Below are positions 1 to 7,426 of a stretch of 64,000 nt of DNA, one piece after another. Where the stretch lies: the NCBI RefSeq assembly GCF_023721755.1, contig NZ_JAMDLH010000007.1, positions 268,655 to 332,654 of the forward strand. Reading direction: 5' to 3'. Source of the DNA: Pleomorphomonas sp. NRK KF1. GTDB taxonomy: Bacteria; Pseudomonadota; Alphaproteobacteria; Rhizobiales; Pleomorphomonadaceae. The first letter of the stretch is position 1. Each line of letters begins with the position of its first letter. The position numbers and the translations under genes are program-made. Under the pieces are notes generated by a model, which did not search any database, was not told the DNA's origin, and saw only the letters and a list, made by a program, of their open reading frames with translations.

Positions 1-455
1 TCGCGCTTGGCGTTGAAGACGAAGCGGCCGAAGCGGATCTCCTCGCGCGTGAGCGGCGCCTCGGGGAGCGGCCGGCGTTTCAGGATGTTGTTGAGGCGCA
101 ACAGGAGCTCGCGCGGCTCGAACGGCTTGGTGAGGTAGTCGTCGGCGCCGGCTTCGAGGCCGCGAATGCGGTCGGAGCCATCGGATTTTGCGGTGAGCAG
201 CAGGATCGGCACGTCCTGCTCCGATCTCAGCGACTGGGTGAGGCTGAGGCCGTCTTCCCCCGGCATCATCACGTCGACCACCAGGATGTCGAACTCGATG
301 GCGGAGATCTTGCGCCGGGCCTCGGCGGCGTCGGCGGCAGCGGTGACGCGATAGCCGTGGCCGCCGAGATACTTGGCGAGCAACTGGCGGATGCGGCTGT
401 CGTCATCGACGACGAGAACATGGCTGGCGCTGTCGGCGGGGGCGATGGAGACCAT
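1..455 (-). CDS. OmpR-type response regulator, N-terminal part
   Basis: The 151 codons present encode a receiver domain and the linker to a DNA-binding domain that lies beyond the window edge. The acidic pocket is VVDDDS (D17-D19), the phospho-acceptor is D61 in VVDVMMPGEDG, the switch Thr is in LLLTAKSD and the conserved Lys is K110 in YLTKPFEP. The sequence after the receiver (LTREEIRFGRFVFN) resembles the start of an OmpR/PhoB winged-helix domain. The ATG lies 3 nt after the stop of the upstream MarR gene, so the two are almost certainly co-transcribed. A sensor kinase would be expected further downstream, outside the window. The regulated genes cannot be read from here. Confidence 0.9.
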   Translation of the reverse strand, partial: MVSIAPADSASHVLVVDDDSRIRQLLAKYLGGHGYRVTAAADAAEARRKISAIEFDILVVDVMMPGEDGLSLTQSLRSEQDVPILLLTAKSDGSDRIRGLEAGADDYLTKPFEPRELLLRLNNILKRRPLPEAPLTREEIRFGRFVFNAKR

Positions 456-458
456 GGT

Positions 459-983
459 TCAGCCTTCGCTGCCGGCCGGCGCGCCGGGCGCGCGGGCATC
501 GATCATGTTGCTCAGGAAGTCGCGCACGGTGGCGCGCGAGCCCGGCGGCAGCGTGGCCAGCGCCTTGACGATGCGGACATGCTGGCGGGCCGAGAGATCG
601 TTTGCCAGTTGCTCGCCCTTCTCGGAGGCATAGAGAAGCCGCTCGCGCCGGTCGACCGGGCCGGGGCGCTGCTCGATGTAGCCGTCGTCGACGAGCTGCT
701 TCAGCACGCGACCGAGGCTCTGCTTGGTGATCTGCAGGATATCCAGGAGGTCGGAGACGCGCAGGCCGGGGTTGCGCATCACGAAATAGACCACGCGATG
801 ATGGGCGCGGCCGTAGCCGATCGATTCCAGGATGTGGTCGGCCTCGCCGACGAAGTCGCGATAGGCAAAGAACAAAAGCTCGATCAGCTCAAGGTCGAGC
901 TCTCCGCCGCTGCCGCCGGGGTGTTCCGCTTCGGGCTTTTCGGACGGACGAATGGCGTCGGAGGGAAAATTTATGGCAGTCAT
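459..983 (-). CDS. MarR-family transcriptional regulator
   Basis: The 174-aa protein has a MarR winged-helix core: helix-turn-helix around residues 73-96 (VSDLLDILQITKQSLGRVL) and a wing with the family DRRE signature (GPVDRRERLLYASEKG). An acidic, Gly-rich N-terminal extension of about 28 residues precedes it. I chose the ATG at 983 because the reading frame further upstream has no MarR homology and runs into the ilvE promoter region. The gene is divergent from ilvE and immediately precedes the response regulator with a 3-nt gap. In this context it probably controls itself, the two-component genes and perhaps ilvE. The effector is unknown. Confidence 0.88.
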   Translation of the reverse strand: MTAINFPSDAIRPSEKPEAEHPGGSGGELDLELIELLFFAYRDFVGEADHILESIGYGRAHHRVVYFVMRNPGLRVSDLLDILQITKQSLGRVLKQLVDDGYIEQRPGPVDRRERLLYASEKGEQLANDLSARQHVRIVKALATLPPGSRATVRDFLSNMIDARAPGAPAGSEG

Positions 984-984
984 G

Positions 985-1013
985 TTGACATACTTCGATT
1001 CATTTGTTACTAG
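985..1013 (+). promoter_or_regulatory. Possible ilvE promoter in the marR-ilvE divergent region
   Basis: A perfect TTGACA (985-990) is followed after 17 nt by TACTAG (1008-1013), a fair sigma-70-like pair reading toward ilvE. It overlaps the start of the marR gene, so MarR bound here could repress both directions. The leader to the ilvE start would be about 170 nt and contains a small hairpin (GCCCG/CGGGC) shortly before the ribosome binding site. The -10 is weak, and no experiment supports it. Confidence 0.35.
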
Positions 1014-1191
1014 AATACCCGTCACGACGAAACGATCGTTCGCACGACGCGGTCGCAAGGGACATCCGGCACACAAGGGATCCACTGATCCGCGAGCATA
1101 GCCGCTTGTCGACGCCGAGGCAAAACGTGTCCCGTGCAAGAGGTCGCCCGCCTGTCGGGCAAAGACAAAAGAAAAGGTCTGGGAGTTCAAG

Positions 1192-2082
1192 ATGGCCAGT
1201 GTCCCCTTTGACAGCCGCGACGGTGTGATCTGGTACGACGGCAAGTTCGTCGACTGGAAGGACGCCAAGGTGCACATTCTGACCCACGCGCTTCACTATG
1301 GCAGCGCCGTCTTCGAGGGCGAGCGCGCTTATGGCGGCGAGGTCTACAAGCTCCGGGAGCACAGCCAGCGCCTGATCGAGTCGGCCGAGATCCTCGGTTT
1401 CAAGCTGCCCTACAGCCTTGAGGAGATCGAGGCGGCGACCAACGAGGCGCTCGCCCGTTCGGGTCTCGTCGACGCCTATGTCCGGCCGATCGCCTGGCGC
1501 GGTTCGGAAGCCATGGGCGTCGCCGCCCCCAACAATACCATCCACATGGCCATCGCCGTCTGGGAGTGGCCGAGCTACTTCAGCCCGGCCGAGAAGCTGA
1601 AGGGCATCCGCCTGACCTGGGCGCCCTATCGCCGTCCGGACCCGATGACCATCCCGTGCAAGTCGAAGGCCGCCGGTCTCTACATGATCTGCACCATCTC
1701 CAAGCACGCGGCGGAGGCCGAGGGCTATACCGATGCGCTGATGCTCGACTATCGGGGCTATGTGGCGGAATCGACCGGCGCCAACATCGTCTTCGTCCGC
1801 GACGGCGAGCTCTACACGCCGGATCCGGACTGCTTCCTCGACAGCATCACCCGCCAGTCGGTGGAGGCGATCGCCGCCCGCCACGGCATCAGGGTCAATC
1901 GCAAGCACATCCTGCCCGAAGAGCTCTCGACCTTCACCGAGGCCTTCCTGGTCGGTACGGCCGCCGAGGTGACCCCGATCTCCGAGATCGGCGAGTATCG
2001 CTTCAAGCCGGCGAAGATCAGCGAGCTGTTGATGCACGCCTATCTCGACGAAGTGCAGCCCAAGAAGGTTGCCGCCGAGTAA
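1192..2082 (+). CDS. ilvE: Branched-chain-amino-acid aminotransferase (class IV PLP)
   Basis: The protein interconverts Leu/Ile/Val and their 2-oxo acids using 2-oxoglutarate/glutamate in the cytosol. Its 296 aa fit the fold-IV aminotransferase length. The PLP-binding lysine is K159 in CKSKAAGLYM, the N-terminal HILTHALHYGSAVFEG block is the family's HxLHYG..FEG signature, and YVAESTGANIVFV matches the ES.G.N.F cofactor-phosphate loop. The ATG at 1192 follows a GGGAG ribosome site (about 1180). The gene stands alone on the plus strand, divergent from marR and followed by palindromic repeats and a terminator. A D-amino-acid aminotransferase is a weaker alternative, because the YVRPIAWRG and substrate-loop residues look IlvE-like. 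Confidence 0.93.
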   Translation: MASVPFDSRDGVIWYDGKFVDWKDAKVHILTHALHYGSAVFEGERAYGGEVYKLREHSQRLIESAEILGFKLPYSLEEIEAATNEALARSGLVDAYVRPIAWRGSEAMGVAAPNNTIHMAIAVWEWPSYFSPAEKLKGIRLTWAPYRRPDPMTIPCKSKAAGLYMICTISKHAAEAEGYTDALMLDYRGYVAESTGANIVFVRDGELYTPDPDCFLDSITRQSVEAIAARHGIRVNRKHILPEELSTFTEAFLVGTAAEVTPISEIGEYRFKPAKISELLMHAYLDEVQPKKVAAE

Positions 2083-2091
2083 TCGATCCGT

Positions 2092-2131
2092 TAGAGTTTT
2101 TCCGGTGAACTTGGGTTCGCCGGAAAAACTC
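2092..2131. repeat. Long perfect hairpin, intergenic palindrome
   Basis: An 18-bp stem (arms 2092-2109 and 2114-2131, one G-T wobble) closes on a TTGG loop. It begins AGAGTTTTTCCGG and ends with the complementary CCGGAAAAACTCT. It lies 10 nt after the ilvE stop and directly beside a second palindromic unit at 2149-2197. Stem-loops of this kind are dispersed intergenic repeats in Hyphomicrobiales. It could also protect or terminate the ilvE mRNA. Confidence 0.75.
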
Positions 2132-2148
2132 TATCTCTTTGTTAAGAC

Positions 2149-2197
2149 GCAGTTCCGGACGCAAAACCGGTACCCACTTTTGCTGGAACTGCTCTAG
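2149..2197. repeat. Rhizobial-type dispersed palindromic repeat
   Basis: The outer arms are GCAGTTCC and GGAACTGC, with an inner imperfect match between GGACGCAAAACCGG and CACTTTTGCTGG, and the unit ends in GCTCTAGA. From general knowledge this resembles the abundant short palindromic units scattered between genes in rhizobia. The GCTCTAGA tail recurs next to a similar degenerate hairpin at 39932-39972. Confidence 0.7.
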
Positions 2198-2206
2198 AAC
2201 GACAAG

Positions 2207-2239
2207 AACCCCGCTGCGCCTGTGCGCGGCGGGGTTTTT
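2207..2239 (+). terminator. Rho-independent terminator after ilvE
   Basis: AACCCCGC pairs with GCGGGGTT around a short GC-rich loop, followed by TTTTT at the plus-strand 3' side. It lies between ilvE and the convergent zinc-ribbon gene and would end the ilvE transcript. Confidence 0.8.
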
Positions 2240-2249
2240 CATGCGCCGG

Positions 2250-2528
2250 TCAGCGGTACCAGGTTGGCCCGACCACCAGCCGCTGGATGGTGAAGATGGC
2301 CAGCCCCAGGGCAACGGTGGCCGCCAGCCAGAAGGGCAGGCCCATGCCCTGGAAGTAGAACAGGAATGGCAGCACGACGGCCAGCGGGATCAGAAGACCG
2401 AAAGCGAACAGGAAGACGAGGCCCCGGGATCTCCGGTTGAAATACAGGTAACCCTTCTCGGCGCCGCAGGCGGGGCAGACGACGTCCTTCTTCGAAACGG
2501 GGCTTAGGCAGTACGGGCAATGCGCCAT
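2250..2528 (-). CDS. Small zinc-ribbon membrane protein
   Basis: The 92-aa protein has four cysteines in two CxxC pairs (C4, C7, C18, C21), forming an N-terminal zinc ribbon. Two hydrophobic helices follow at about 36-60 and 65-86. The topology suggests an inner-membrane protein with a cytosolic zinc knuckle. No enzymatic residues are visible, and related zinc-ribbon/double-TM proteins are uncharacterised. Its 3' end faces the ilvE terminator. The hypothetical gene at 2579-2959 ends 50 nt upstream, so both could share a promoter. Calling it a real gene rests on the clear zinc-ribbon and TM pattern. Confidence 0.72.
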   Translation of the reverse strand: MAHCPYCLSPVSKKDVVCPACGAEKGYLYFNRRSRGLVFLFAFGLLIPLAVVLPFLFYFQGMGLPFWLAATVALGLAIFTIQRLVVGPTWYR

Positions 2529-2578
2529 TTCACGATCTACCTTAAGGCTAGAGATAAAAACAACAAAACCGGATCGAT

Positions 2579-2959
2579 TTATCTGTACTCGCGGTCATGG
2601 ATACGGTCCAAGTCATGCCTGAACCGGTCGAGTTCGCCGCGCCGGGAGGCCATTGCCGCACTGGCCCAAGGGGCCTGGAACACGGCCGAGAGGTGGTCTT
2701 CCAGCTCGATCAGTTTGCCGATCAGCTCTCGACGGACGATCCGGCCATCTTCCGAGGCGGCCGGAATCCGGACGACGTGGTCCACGCTGGCTCGAAACTG
2801 CCTCTCGAGAAGGCTCGCTTCCTGCTCGCCGAGACATATCGAGCCGGCGAGCCGAACCCGGTGGGCAAGAGAGAGACATGCGGCCTTGATGTCTCGGTCC
2901 ACCTGGGCGAGCTGCCTGGACAGTATGGCCCCACGCCTCTCCTTTATTTTCGGATGCAT
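2579..2959 (-). CDS. Hypothetical protein, helical
   Basis: The 126 aa are rich in Arg, Glu, Leu and Ala, with long predicted amphipathic helices and no signal peptide or membrane segment. I do not recognise the family. The start ATG at 2959 has a good ribosome site (TTGAGGACGTC before it) and an AT-rich region with a TATATT-like hexamer just upstream, which supports real expression. It is followed by the zinc-ribbon membrane gene on the same strand. The upstream 640 nt hold no confident gene and are lower in GC than the neighbours. Confidence 0.6.
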   Translation of the reverse strand: MHPKIKERRGAILSRQLAQVDRDIKAACLSLAHRVRLAGSICLGEQEASLLERQFRASVDHVVRIPAASEDGRIVRRELIGKLIELEDHLSAVFQAPWASAAMASRRGELDRFRHDLDRIHDREYR

Positions 2960-3599
2960 GACGTCCTCAATATAGTTCTATGAAACAAAGACGATGAAAG
3001 GGAATTCGGTATTTGGAACTATTTTTCTTGAGTAATGCTTCTCAGTATCAACTTCTGAAAGTCCGATAGACCGCGCTTTTCGTCGGTCTTTCGGAAGGTG
3101 CCCGGCCGATATGTGCCCGCTACTTGCGGTCACGCCACTCCGCGCGCGAAACCTGTTTTCACATCTTGCCGGATCTGTTCCGGAAGCCTGGGGCGTGATC
3201 GAGCCCGTCGCGTCCGGGTGGGCGTCGCTTTTTCTACGACTTGAAAACGCGCTGTCGAATGACGGACTTGACGGTCATGATGAAAACCCATCCCGTGGTT
3301 CTGTCGCCGATAAAACGAACGAAAAAGTTTCAAAACAAATGCAACGGCAAAACGCCTGAATCCCTTCGCGCGTTCGAGGCGCGTCAGGCATATGCTCTCC
3401 GTATATATGACAGGATAGAACGTTGCAAGGGACTCGATGACCTTTTAGGTTTCTGCCGAGGCAGACTGTAACACATCAGGCAACAGATGACATTTGCTTT
3501 CCCGTGGCTGAACGTGCCAGTCATTTGAGCAATAAGTCATTCTATACTGAGCCCGAAGCCGAGGCGCCATGGCGGGCCGACCGTCCCGGAGACGCAAGC
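2960..3599. other. Mostly non-coding stretch with a hairpin
   Basis: This 640-nt stretch separates the minus-strand hypothetical gene from the methyltransferase and looks less GC-rich than its flanks. It holds a small hairpin at 3068-3089 (AGACCG/CGGTCT) and one doubtful short reading frame at 3259-3471, listed separately. I see no tRNA, repeat or clear promoter in the rest. Confidence 0.5.
3259..3471 (+). CDS. Doubtful small hypothetical protein
   Basis: This is a 70-codon frame whose C-terminal half (FEARQAYALRIYDRIERCKG) reads like a helical protein, while the N-terminal part is compositionally odd. No good ribosome binding site precedes the ATG at 3259 or the in-frame alternatives. No family is recognised. 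It may be spurious and is listed only because it is the best coding candidate in a long gap. Confidence 0.25.
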   Translation: MTDLTVMMKTHPVVLSPIKRTKKFQNKCNGKTPESLRAFEARQAYALRIYDRIERCKGLDDLLGFCRGRL

Positions 3600-4340
3600 A
3601 TGATCCCTTCCGATCCTTGGGACCGCGAGACCGCGAGGTCCTACGACACGCCGGACACAGGCATGTTCGCGCCCGAACTCCTCAGGCAAACCGTCGATCG
3701 GCTGGCCGCGCTGGCCGGTGGCGGCCGGGTGCTGGAGTTCGCCATCGGAACCGGGCGGGTTGCCGTCCCGCTCCGTGAAAGAGGCGTCTCCGTCACGGGC
3801 ATCGAGCTGTCGACGGCGATGATCGACGAGCTGCGCGCCAAGGCCGACGAGGCGGCGATCCCGGTGATCGTCGGAGACATGGCCACGGTCTTGGCGCCGG
3901 GCCGGTTCAGCCTCGTCTACCTCGTCTACAACACCATAACCAACCTCCTGACCCAGAAGGAACAGGTCGCCTGCTTCCGCAACGCGGCGCGGCACCTGGA
4001 GGCCGGCGGGCGCTTCGTGGTGGAACTTGGCGTTCCCGACCTGCGCAAACTGCCGCCCGGCCAGACCGCCGTCGTCTTCGCCGACGAGCCCGGCTACATC
4101 GGCCTCGACACCTACGACGTGCTCAACCAGCGCGTCGTGTCGCACCATTTCCGCTTCGGCGACGACCGTCAGGCGAACCTGCTGCGGTCTGCCCACCGCT
4201 ACATCTGGCCGTCCGAGCTGGATCTGATGGCCGAGCTGGCCGGCTTCGATCTCGAAGAGCGGTCGGCGGACTGGACGGGAACGCCCTTCACCGCCGAGTC
4301 CGGCTCGCACGTATCCGTCTATCGGCTTGCCACGCGCTGA
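3600..4340 (+). CDS. Class I SAM-dependent methyltransferase
   Basis: The 246-aa protein has a Rossmann methyltransferase core. Motif I is VLEFAIGTGRVAVPL (GxGxG variant AIGTG), the acidic end of strand 2 is TGIELS, and motif II/III is around VIVGDMATV and FSLVYLVYNTI. A C-terminal beta-rich lid with HRYIWPSELDLMAELAGF follows. The ATG at 3600 has GGAG about 8 nt upstream. A GTG at 3504 is in frame but would add 32 residues without family similarity. The substrate cannot be told. The next gene (APH kinase) is on the same strand after 110 nt. It is a small-molecule methyltransferase of the UbiE/Methyltransf_25 type. Confidence 0.85.
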   Translation: MIPSDPWDRETARSYDTPDTGMFAPELLRQTVDRLAALAGGGRVLEFAIGTGRVAVPLRERGVSVTGIELSTAMIDELRAKADEAAIPVIVGDMATVLAPGRFSLVYLVYNTITNLLTQKEQVACFRNAARHLEAGGRFVVELGVPDLRKLPPGQTAVVFADEPGYIGLDTYDVLNQRVVSHHFRFGDDRQANLLRSAHRYIWPSELDLMAELAGFDLEERSADWTGTPFTAESGSHVSVYRLATR

Positions 4341-4450
4341 CTCTCGGGGTGGCCAGCGGCCGAGCGGTCTTGCGTCGCCGGTCGACTTGAACCAAACAAC
4401 GGCGGGGCGGCGGAAGGCAGTTTCGCCGCGGGCGGTTTGGGGAGGTTTGC

Positions 4451-5227
4451 GTGCAGGCGCTCGAAGGCGGACGCGAGGGGAAGATCTGGCGCGACGGCGA
4501 TAGCGTGACGCGGCCGGCCGGCCCGTGGACGCCGACGGTGCATCGCTTCCTCGCCCACATCCGCACGGCCGGATTTACCGGCGCTCCCGTTCCCATCGGT
4601 ATCACCGAGGCGGGGCAGGAGGTGGTGAGCTTCGTCGAGGGGCGCGTCTCCGAGGACCTCCGCGATCCGCTCGTCGGCTCCGAGCGGATGCTTCGGTCGG
4701 CCGCCGGGCTGCTGCGTGCTTTCCATGCGGCCTCCCGGGGCTTCCTGGAGCGCGACCGCCAGGCGCAGGTCTGGATGCTGGAGCCGAGAGAGCCACGCGA
4801 GGTCGTCTGCCACGGCGACTTCGCGCCCTACAACGTCGCCGGCAAGGGTGGGGTGGCCGTCGGCCTCATCGACTTCGACACCATCCATCCTGCGCCGGCC
4901 CTGTGGGATCTCGCCTATGCGGTCTACCGATGGGCGCCGCTGTTCTCGCCCGGCCATCAGGGCGGCGTGTTCGATCAGGAGATGCAGCTGTCGCGGGCGC
5001 GGATCTTCTGCGACGCCTACGGCGCGACGGCGGACGAGCGGTGGCAGCTGCCGGGCATGATTGTCGAGCGCCTGCGGACGCTGGTCGCCTTCATGCGGGG
5101 ACGGGCCGAGGCGGGCGACGAGACCTTCGTCGAGGACGTGGAAGCCGGCGAAGCCGCGCTCTACCTTGCCGACATCGCCCACGTGGAACAACTCGGAGAG
5201 CGGCTCACCCAAGCCCTTCTCGGCTGA
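4451..5227 (+). CDS. Aminoglycoside-phosphotransferase-family kinase
   Basis: The 258-aa protein carries the APH/choline-kinase catalytic loop HGDFAPYN (Brenner motif HxDxxxxN) and the metal-binding IDFDT, followed by WDLAYAVYRW, as in APH-fold small-molecule kinases. The N-terminal lobe is short. Translation starts at GTG 4451, five nt after a consensus GGAGG (4441-4445). In environmental alphaproteobacteria most such proteins phosphorylate unknown metabolites (homoserine- or choline-like), so antibiotic resistance should not be assumed. It is tandem with the upstream methyltransferase. Confidence 0.85.
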   Translation: MQALEGGREGKIWRDGDSVTRPAGPWTPTVHRFLAHIRTAGFTGAPVPIGITEAGQEVVSFVEGRVSEDLRDPLVGSERMLRSAAGLLRAFHAASRGFLERDRQAQVWMLEPREPREVVCHGDFAPYNVAGKGGVAVGLIDFDTIHPAPALWDLAYAVYRWAPLFSPGHQGGVFDQEMQLSRARIFCDAYGATADERWQLPGMIVERLRTLVAFMRGRAEAGDETFVEDVEAGEAALYLADIAHVEQLGERLTQALLG

Positions 5228-5252
5228 GAACGGATTTTTACCTATAGGAAAT

Positions 5253-5269
5253 CTGAAAGCGGCTTTCAG
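5253..5269. other. Perfect 8-bp inverted repeat
   Basis: CTGAAAGC and GCTTTCAG are separated by one base. It lies after the APH kinase stop and about 105 nt before the DUF3563 gene. It may be an operator for the latter or a weak transcript-end hairpin without a U-tract. Confidence 0.4.
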
Positions 5270-5373
5270 AAGTTGCGATTAGGTCAGGGCGGCTGACGGG
5301 TCTATATTGAGGGCGTCAAAGAGATGAGAGAAAGAGGCCGGAAACCTCCGGTCAGGAAAGAAGGAAAGAAGAA

Positions 5374-5532
5374 ATGTTCGCCACCCTCAAGCGTGCTGCC
5401 AAGGCCCTCCGCGTTCCCTCCCAGGCCGAGCTCGACCTCGCCTACCTGAACGAAGCCGGCGACCGCTACGACCTCGAAGCCCGCGAGCGCAACCTCAGCC
5501 GCCGCGCGCCGAACCGGGGCCTCGGCCTCTGA
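5374..5532 (+). CDS. DUF3563 family micro-protein
   Basis: This 52-aa frame begins MFATLKRAAKAL and contains the DUF3563-like core DLAYLNEAGDRYDLEARER, in which a tyrosine/leucine patch is followed by the D-LE-R-R helix. The start is set by ATG 5374 after a purine-rich AGGAAAGAAGGAAAGAAG ribosome site. A TATATT-like hexamer sits near 5301. Small proteins of this family are widespread in alpha- and betaproteobacteria with no established function. Some are strongly expressed in stationary or stress conditions. It stands alone between the APH kinase and a convergent secreted-protein gene. Confidence 0.8.
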   Translation: MFATLKRAAKALRVPSQAELDLAYLNEAGDRYDLEARERNLSRRAPNRGLGL

Positions 5533-5626
5533 GGACTGGACGGCAACAAGCCGACACTTCGATACGACGTCGAGCGCTCGATACCTGACCGGTTCGGGCG
5601 CTTTGTCGTATCCGGCTTCCGGCAAC

Positions 5627-5656
5627 AAAAAAACGGCCCCCCTTTCGGGAAGCCGT
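5627..5656 (-). terminator. Rho-independent terminator of the triple-repeat protein gene
   Basis: Read on the minus strand, ACGGCTTCCC pairs with GGGGGGCCGT (two G-T wobbles) around a GAAA tetraloop and is followed by a run of seven T. It lies 28 nt beyond the stop of the gene at 5684. Confidence 0.9.
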
Positions 5657-5683
5657 CTTCGTTTGATCCTGGAACGCTCGGCC

Positions 5684-6184
5684 TTACTTGGTCAGAACGA
5701 TCGTGTTCTTGAACTGCGGCTCGTTGTCGCGGGCGGCCGGATCGAAGGTCGTCACGACGCTGTAGCCCTGCGAACCGTGGGTGCCGACGACGGCGCCGGA
5801 CTTCAGGCTCTGCTCGGCCGCCGCATAGCGGGCGGCGTCGGCCTTGGCGGCAGCGGCGTTGGTCGAGCCCTTGACGACCACGGCGCTGACGAACTGCGGG
5901 TCGTTGTCACGGGCGGCCGGGTCGAAGGTCGTCACGACGCCGTAGCCTTCCGATCCATGGGTGCCGATGACGGCGCCCGACTTCACGCTCTGCTCGGCGG
6001 CGGCGTAGCGAGCGGCGTCGGCCTTGGCAGCGGCGGCGTTGACGCCGTCAGTGTGGACGACGGCGACGAACTGCGGGTCGTTGTCACGGGCGGCGGGGTC
6101 GAACTGGACGAGGGAGGCGGCGCTGGCGACCGAGGGGAGAAGGGCGGCGGCCAGGGCGAGGGAGGCGAGGAGGGAGGTCTTCAT
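5684..6184 (-). CDS. Secreted protein with three tandem repeats
   Basis: The 166-aa protein begins with a clear Sec signal peptide (MKTSLLASLALAAALLPSVASA). The mature part is made of two full repeats of roughly 58 residues plus a final partial one. Each opens with FDPAARDN(D/E)PQF and contains AKADAARYAAAEQS followed by GTHGS(E/Q)GY. The start ATG at 6184 has AGGAG 8 nt upstream, and the TTG two codons earlier would overlap the spacing. A strong terminator follows. Each unit resembles the short DUF4148-like or YdgH-type periplasmic modules found in proteobacteria, but I cannot assign a function. The DNA repeats are nearly identical in places, so copy number could vary. Confidence 0.85.
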   Translation of the reverse strand: MKTSLLASLALAAALLPSVASAASLVQFDPAARDNDPQFVAVVHTDGVNAAAAKADAARYAAAEQSVKSGAVIGTHGSEGYGVVTTFDPAARDNDPQFVSAVVVKGSTNAAAAKADAARYAAAEQSLKSGAVVGTHGSQGYSVVTTFDPAARDNEPQFKNTIVLTK

Positions 6185-6501
6185 TTTCAAAACTCCTAAA
6201 GACGTAACGTACTGATTTGTTTCATGGTGTGGCAGCGGGGGAGGTCACTGGAGGTCTGTGCTCGCTGCCGATGACCGTGATTTAGGTCGCTTTCGATCAC
6301 GCGCAAATGGGCGCCGGATGACACTTGCGGGCAGGCGATTTGACAATTGATCGCAAAAGCGTGTGCGGGCGCGTGAACGCGGCGTAGCGCAGCCCGCAGT
6401 AGGGGAATTCACGAAGCCGATTATTTCATGTTATGAAGGATTTGCCGGTGGCCGGGGGCATGAGAATCCGCGGCGGCCGGTCCATCCGGAAGGGAAACAT
6501 C
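6185..6501. other. Divergent intergenic region
   Basis: This 317-nt region lies between the secreted repeat protein and the HdeA-like gene and should hold both promoters. I see an AT-rich patch after the minus-strand start (around 6195-6225) and a TTGACAATTG stretch at 6341-6350 that could be a plus-strand -35 region. No clear -10 pairs with it, and I find no repeat or RNA gene. Confidence 0.4.
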
Positions 6502-6783
6502 ATGAAGTTTGCATTTGTTGCCGGCGCGCTGGTCACCGCGCTGCCGACGCTGGCGGTTGCCGGCGAGAAGGTCGACATGGCCGACCTCACCTGTCAGCAG
6601 TTCCTGGCCGACGAGGAAGGCATCCTGCCGACGGTGGTCTGGATCGACGGCTATCTCAGCCACCAGAGCGGCAACACGGTGATCGACCTGGATCAGCTGA
6701 TCGCCAACGTGAAAAAGATCGCCGACGAGTGCGCAGGCCAGCCCGACATGAAGATCATGGATCTGGTGCCGGAAGAGGAATAG
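6502..6783 (+). CDS. hdeA: HdeA/HdeB-family periplasmic protein
   Basis: The 93-aa preprotein has a signal peptide (MKFAFVAGALVTALPTLAVAG). Its mature part contains LTCQQFLADEEGILPTVVW and ends with KKIADECAGQPDMKIMDLV, giving the two cysteines that form the single disulfide of HdeA-fold proteins. In enterobacteria HdeA and HdeB are acid-activated periplasmic chaperones. The rhizobial relatives are mostly untested, so the stress role is inference. The ATG at 6502 follows GGAAGGG at a good distance. In-frame codons upstream would place the signal peptide inside the protein, so they are rejected. Confidence 0.78.
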   Translation: MKFAFVAGALVTALPTLAVAGEKVDMADLTCQQFLADEEGILPTVVWIDGYLSHQSGNTVIDLDQLIANVKKIADECAGQPDMKIMDLVPEEE

Positions 6784-6802
6784 ACGCTGGCGTCGATCGA
6801 TC

Positions 6803-6837
6803 GGGGACCGCTTTCGGCAAAGCCGGGGGCGGTCCCC
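6803..6837. terminator. GC-rich hairpin between convergent genes
   Basis: GGGGACCGC pairs with GCGGTCCCC, with an inner CGGC/GCCG pairing. It lies between the HdeA-like gene and the DUF1499 gene, which converge. There is no U-tract on either side, so it is a transcript-end structure rather than a classical terminator. Confidence 0.55.
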
Positions 6838-6838
6838 G

Positions 6839-7414
6839 TCACTGCGCGGGAGAGGGCTGGGCGGCGGCAGGGGCCGTTGGCTGGGCTGCGGCGAGCTCGG
6901 CGTCGATGCCGGACAGCAGCGACACGATGTTGGTCATGTTGCGCCCCAGGTCGTAATAGCCGATCTGGCTGCGCGAATAGACATAGAGGAACGAGCCGCC
7001 GCCGCGGGCCGGCGTCACCATCACCGACAGCGTCGAGGGCATGCGCAGCAGGGGGGAATAGACGATCACCCGGAAGCGGGTGTTGACCGGATTGGCGCCC
7101 ACCATCCGAACCTTGCCCGGCAGGCGTTTGATCGCCTTTTCGGCCACCGCGAACAGCACGGCCGGCGGCAGGTTGTAGCGGCGCGTCTCGATGTCGGGGA
7201 TGCCCTTCTTGCAGTCGTCGGCCGGGCAGGCGAGCGTGTCGTTGAGCTTGCCGGTGCGCGAGGGCACCGCGAAATCATAAGGGCCGAGATCGGCCGCGCC
7301 GAACACCGCGTCCCAGCTCGCTTCCCGGCCGTAGGTATAGAAGGCCAGCACCAGGAGCAGGAATGCTCCGAACAGGGCCGCGAGCACCAAACCGAGGAAA
7401 CGCAAAGGGGACAT
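6839..7414 (-). CDS. DUF1499 family membrane-anchored protein
   Basis: The 191-aa protein has one N-terminal transmembrane helix (LGLVLAALFGAFLLLVLAFY). A DUF1499 domain follows, recognised by the ending SRSQIGYYDLGRNMTNI, which is the family's SRS-xG-x-DLG-N block. A C-terminal Ala/Pro/Gln-rich tail is probably disordered. Two cysteines (ACPADDCKKG) could form a disulfide in the periplasm. Its function is unknown in all lineages. It lies 12 nt downstream of the double-TM gene at 7427 on the same strand, so the pair is an operon. Confidence 0.8.
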   Translation of the reverse strand: MSPLRFLGLVLAALFGAFLLLVLAFYTYGREASWDAVFGAADLGPYDFAVPSRTGKLNDTLACPADDCKKGIPDIETRRYNLPPAVLFAVAEKAIKRLPGKVRMVGANPVNTRFRVIVYSPLLRMPSTLSVMVTPARGGGSFLYVYSRSQIGYYDLGRNMTNIVSLLSGIDAELAAAQPTAPAAAQPSPAQ

Positions 7415-7426
7415 TGGATACCGGGG

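Noticed and set aside
4451..5227. Aminoglycoside resistance gene
   Set aside because: The APH fold is clear, but environmental members mostly act on other metabolites; the sequence alone does not support a resistance call.
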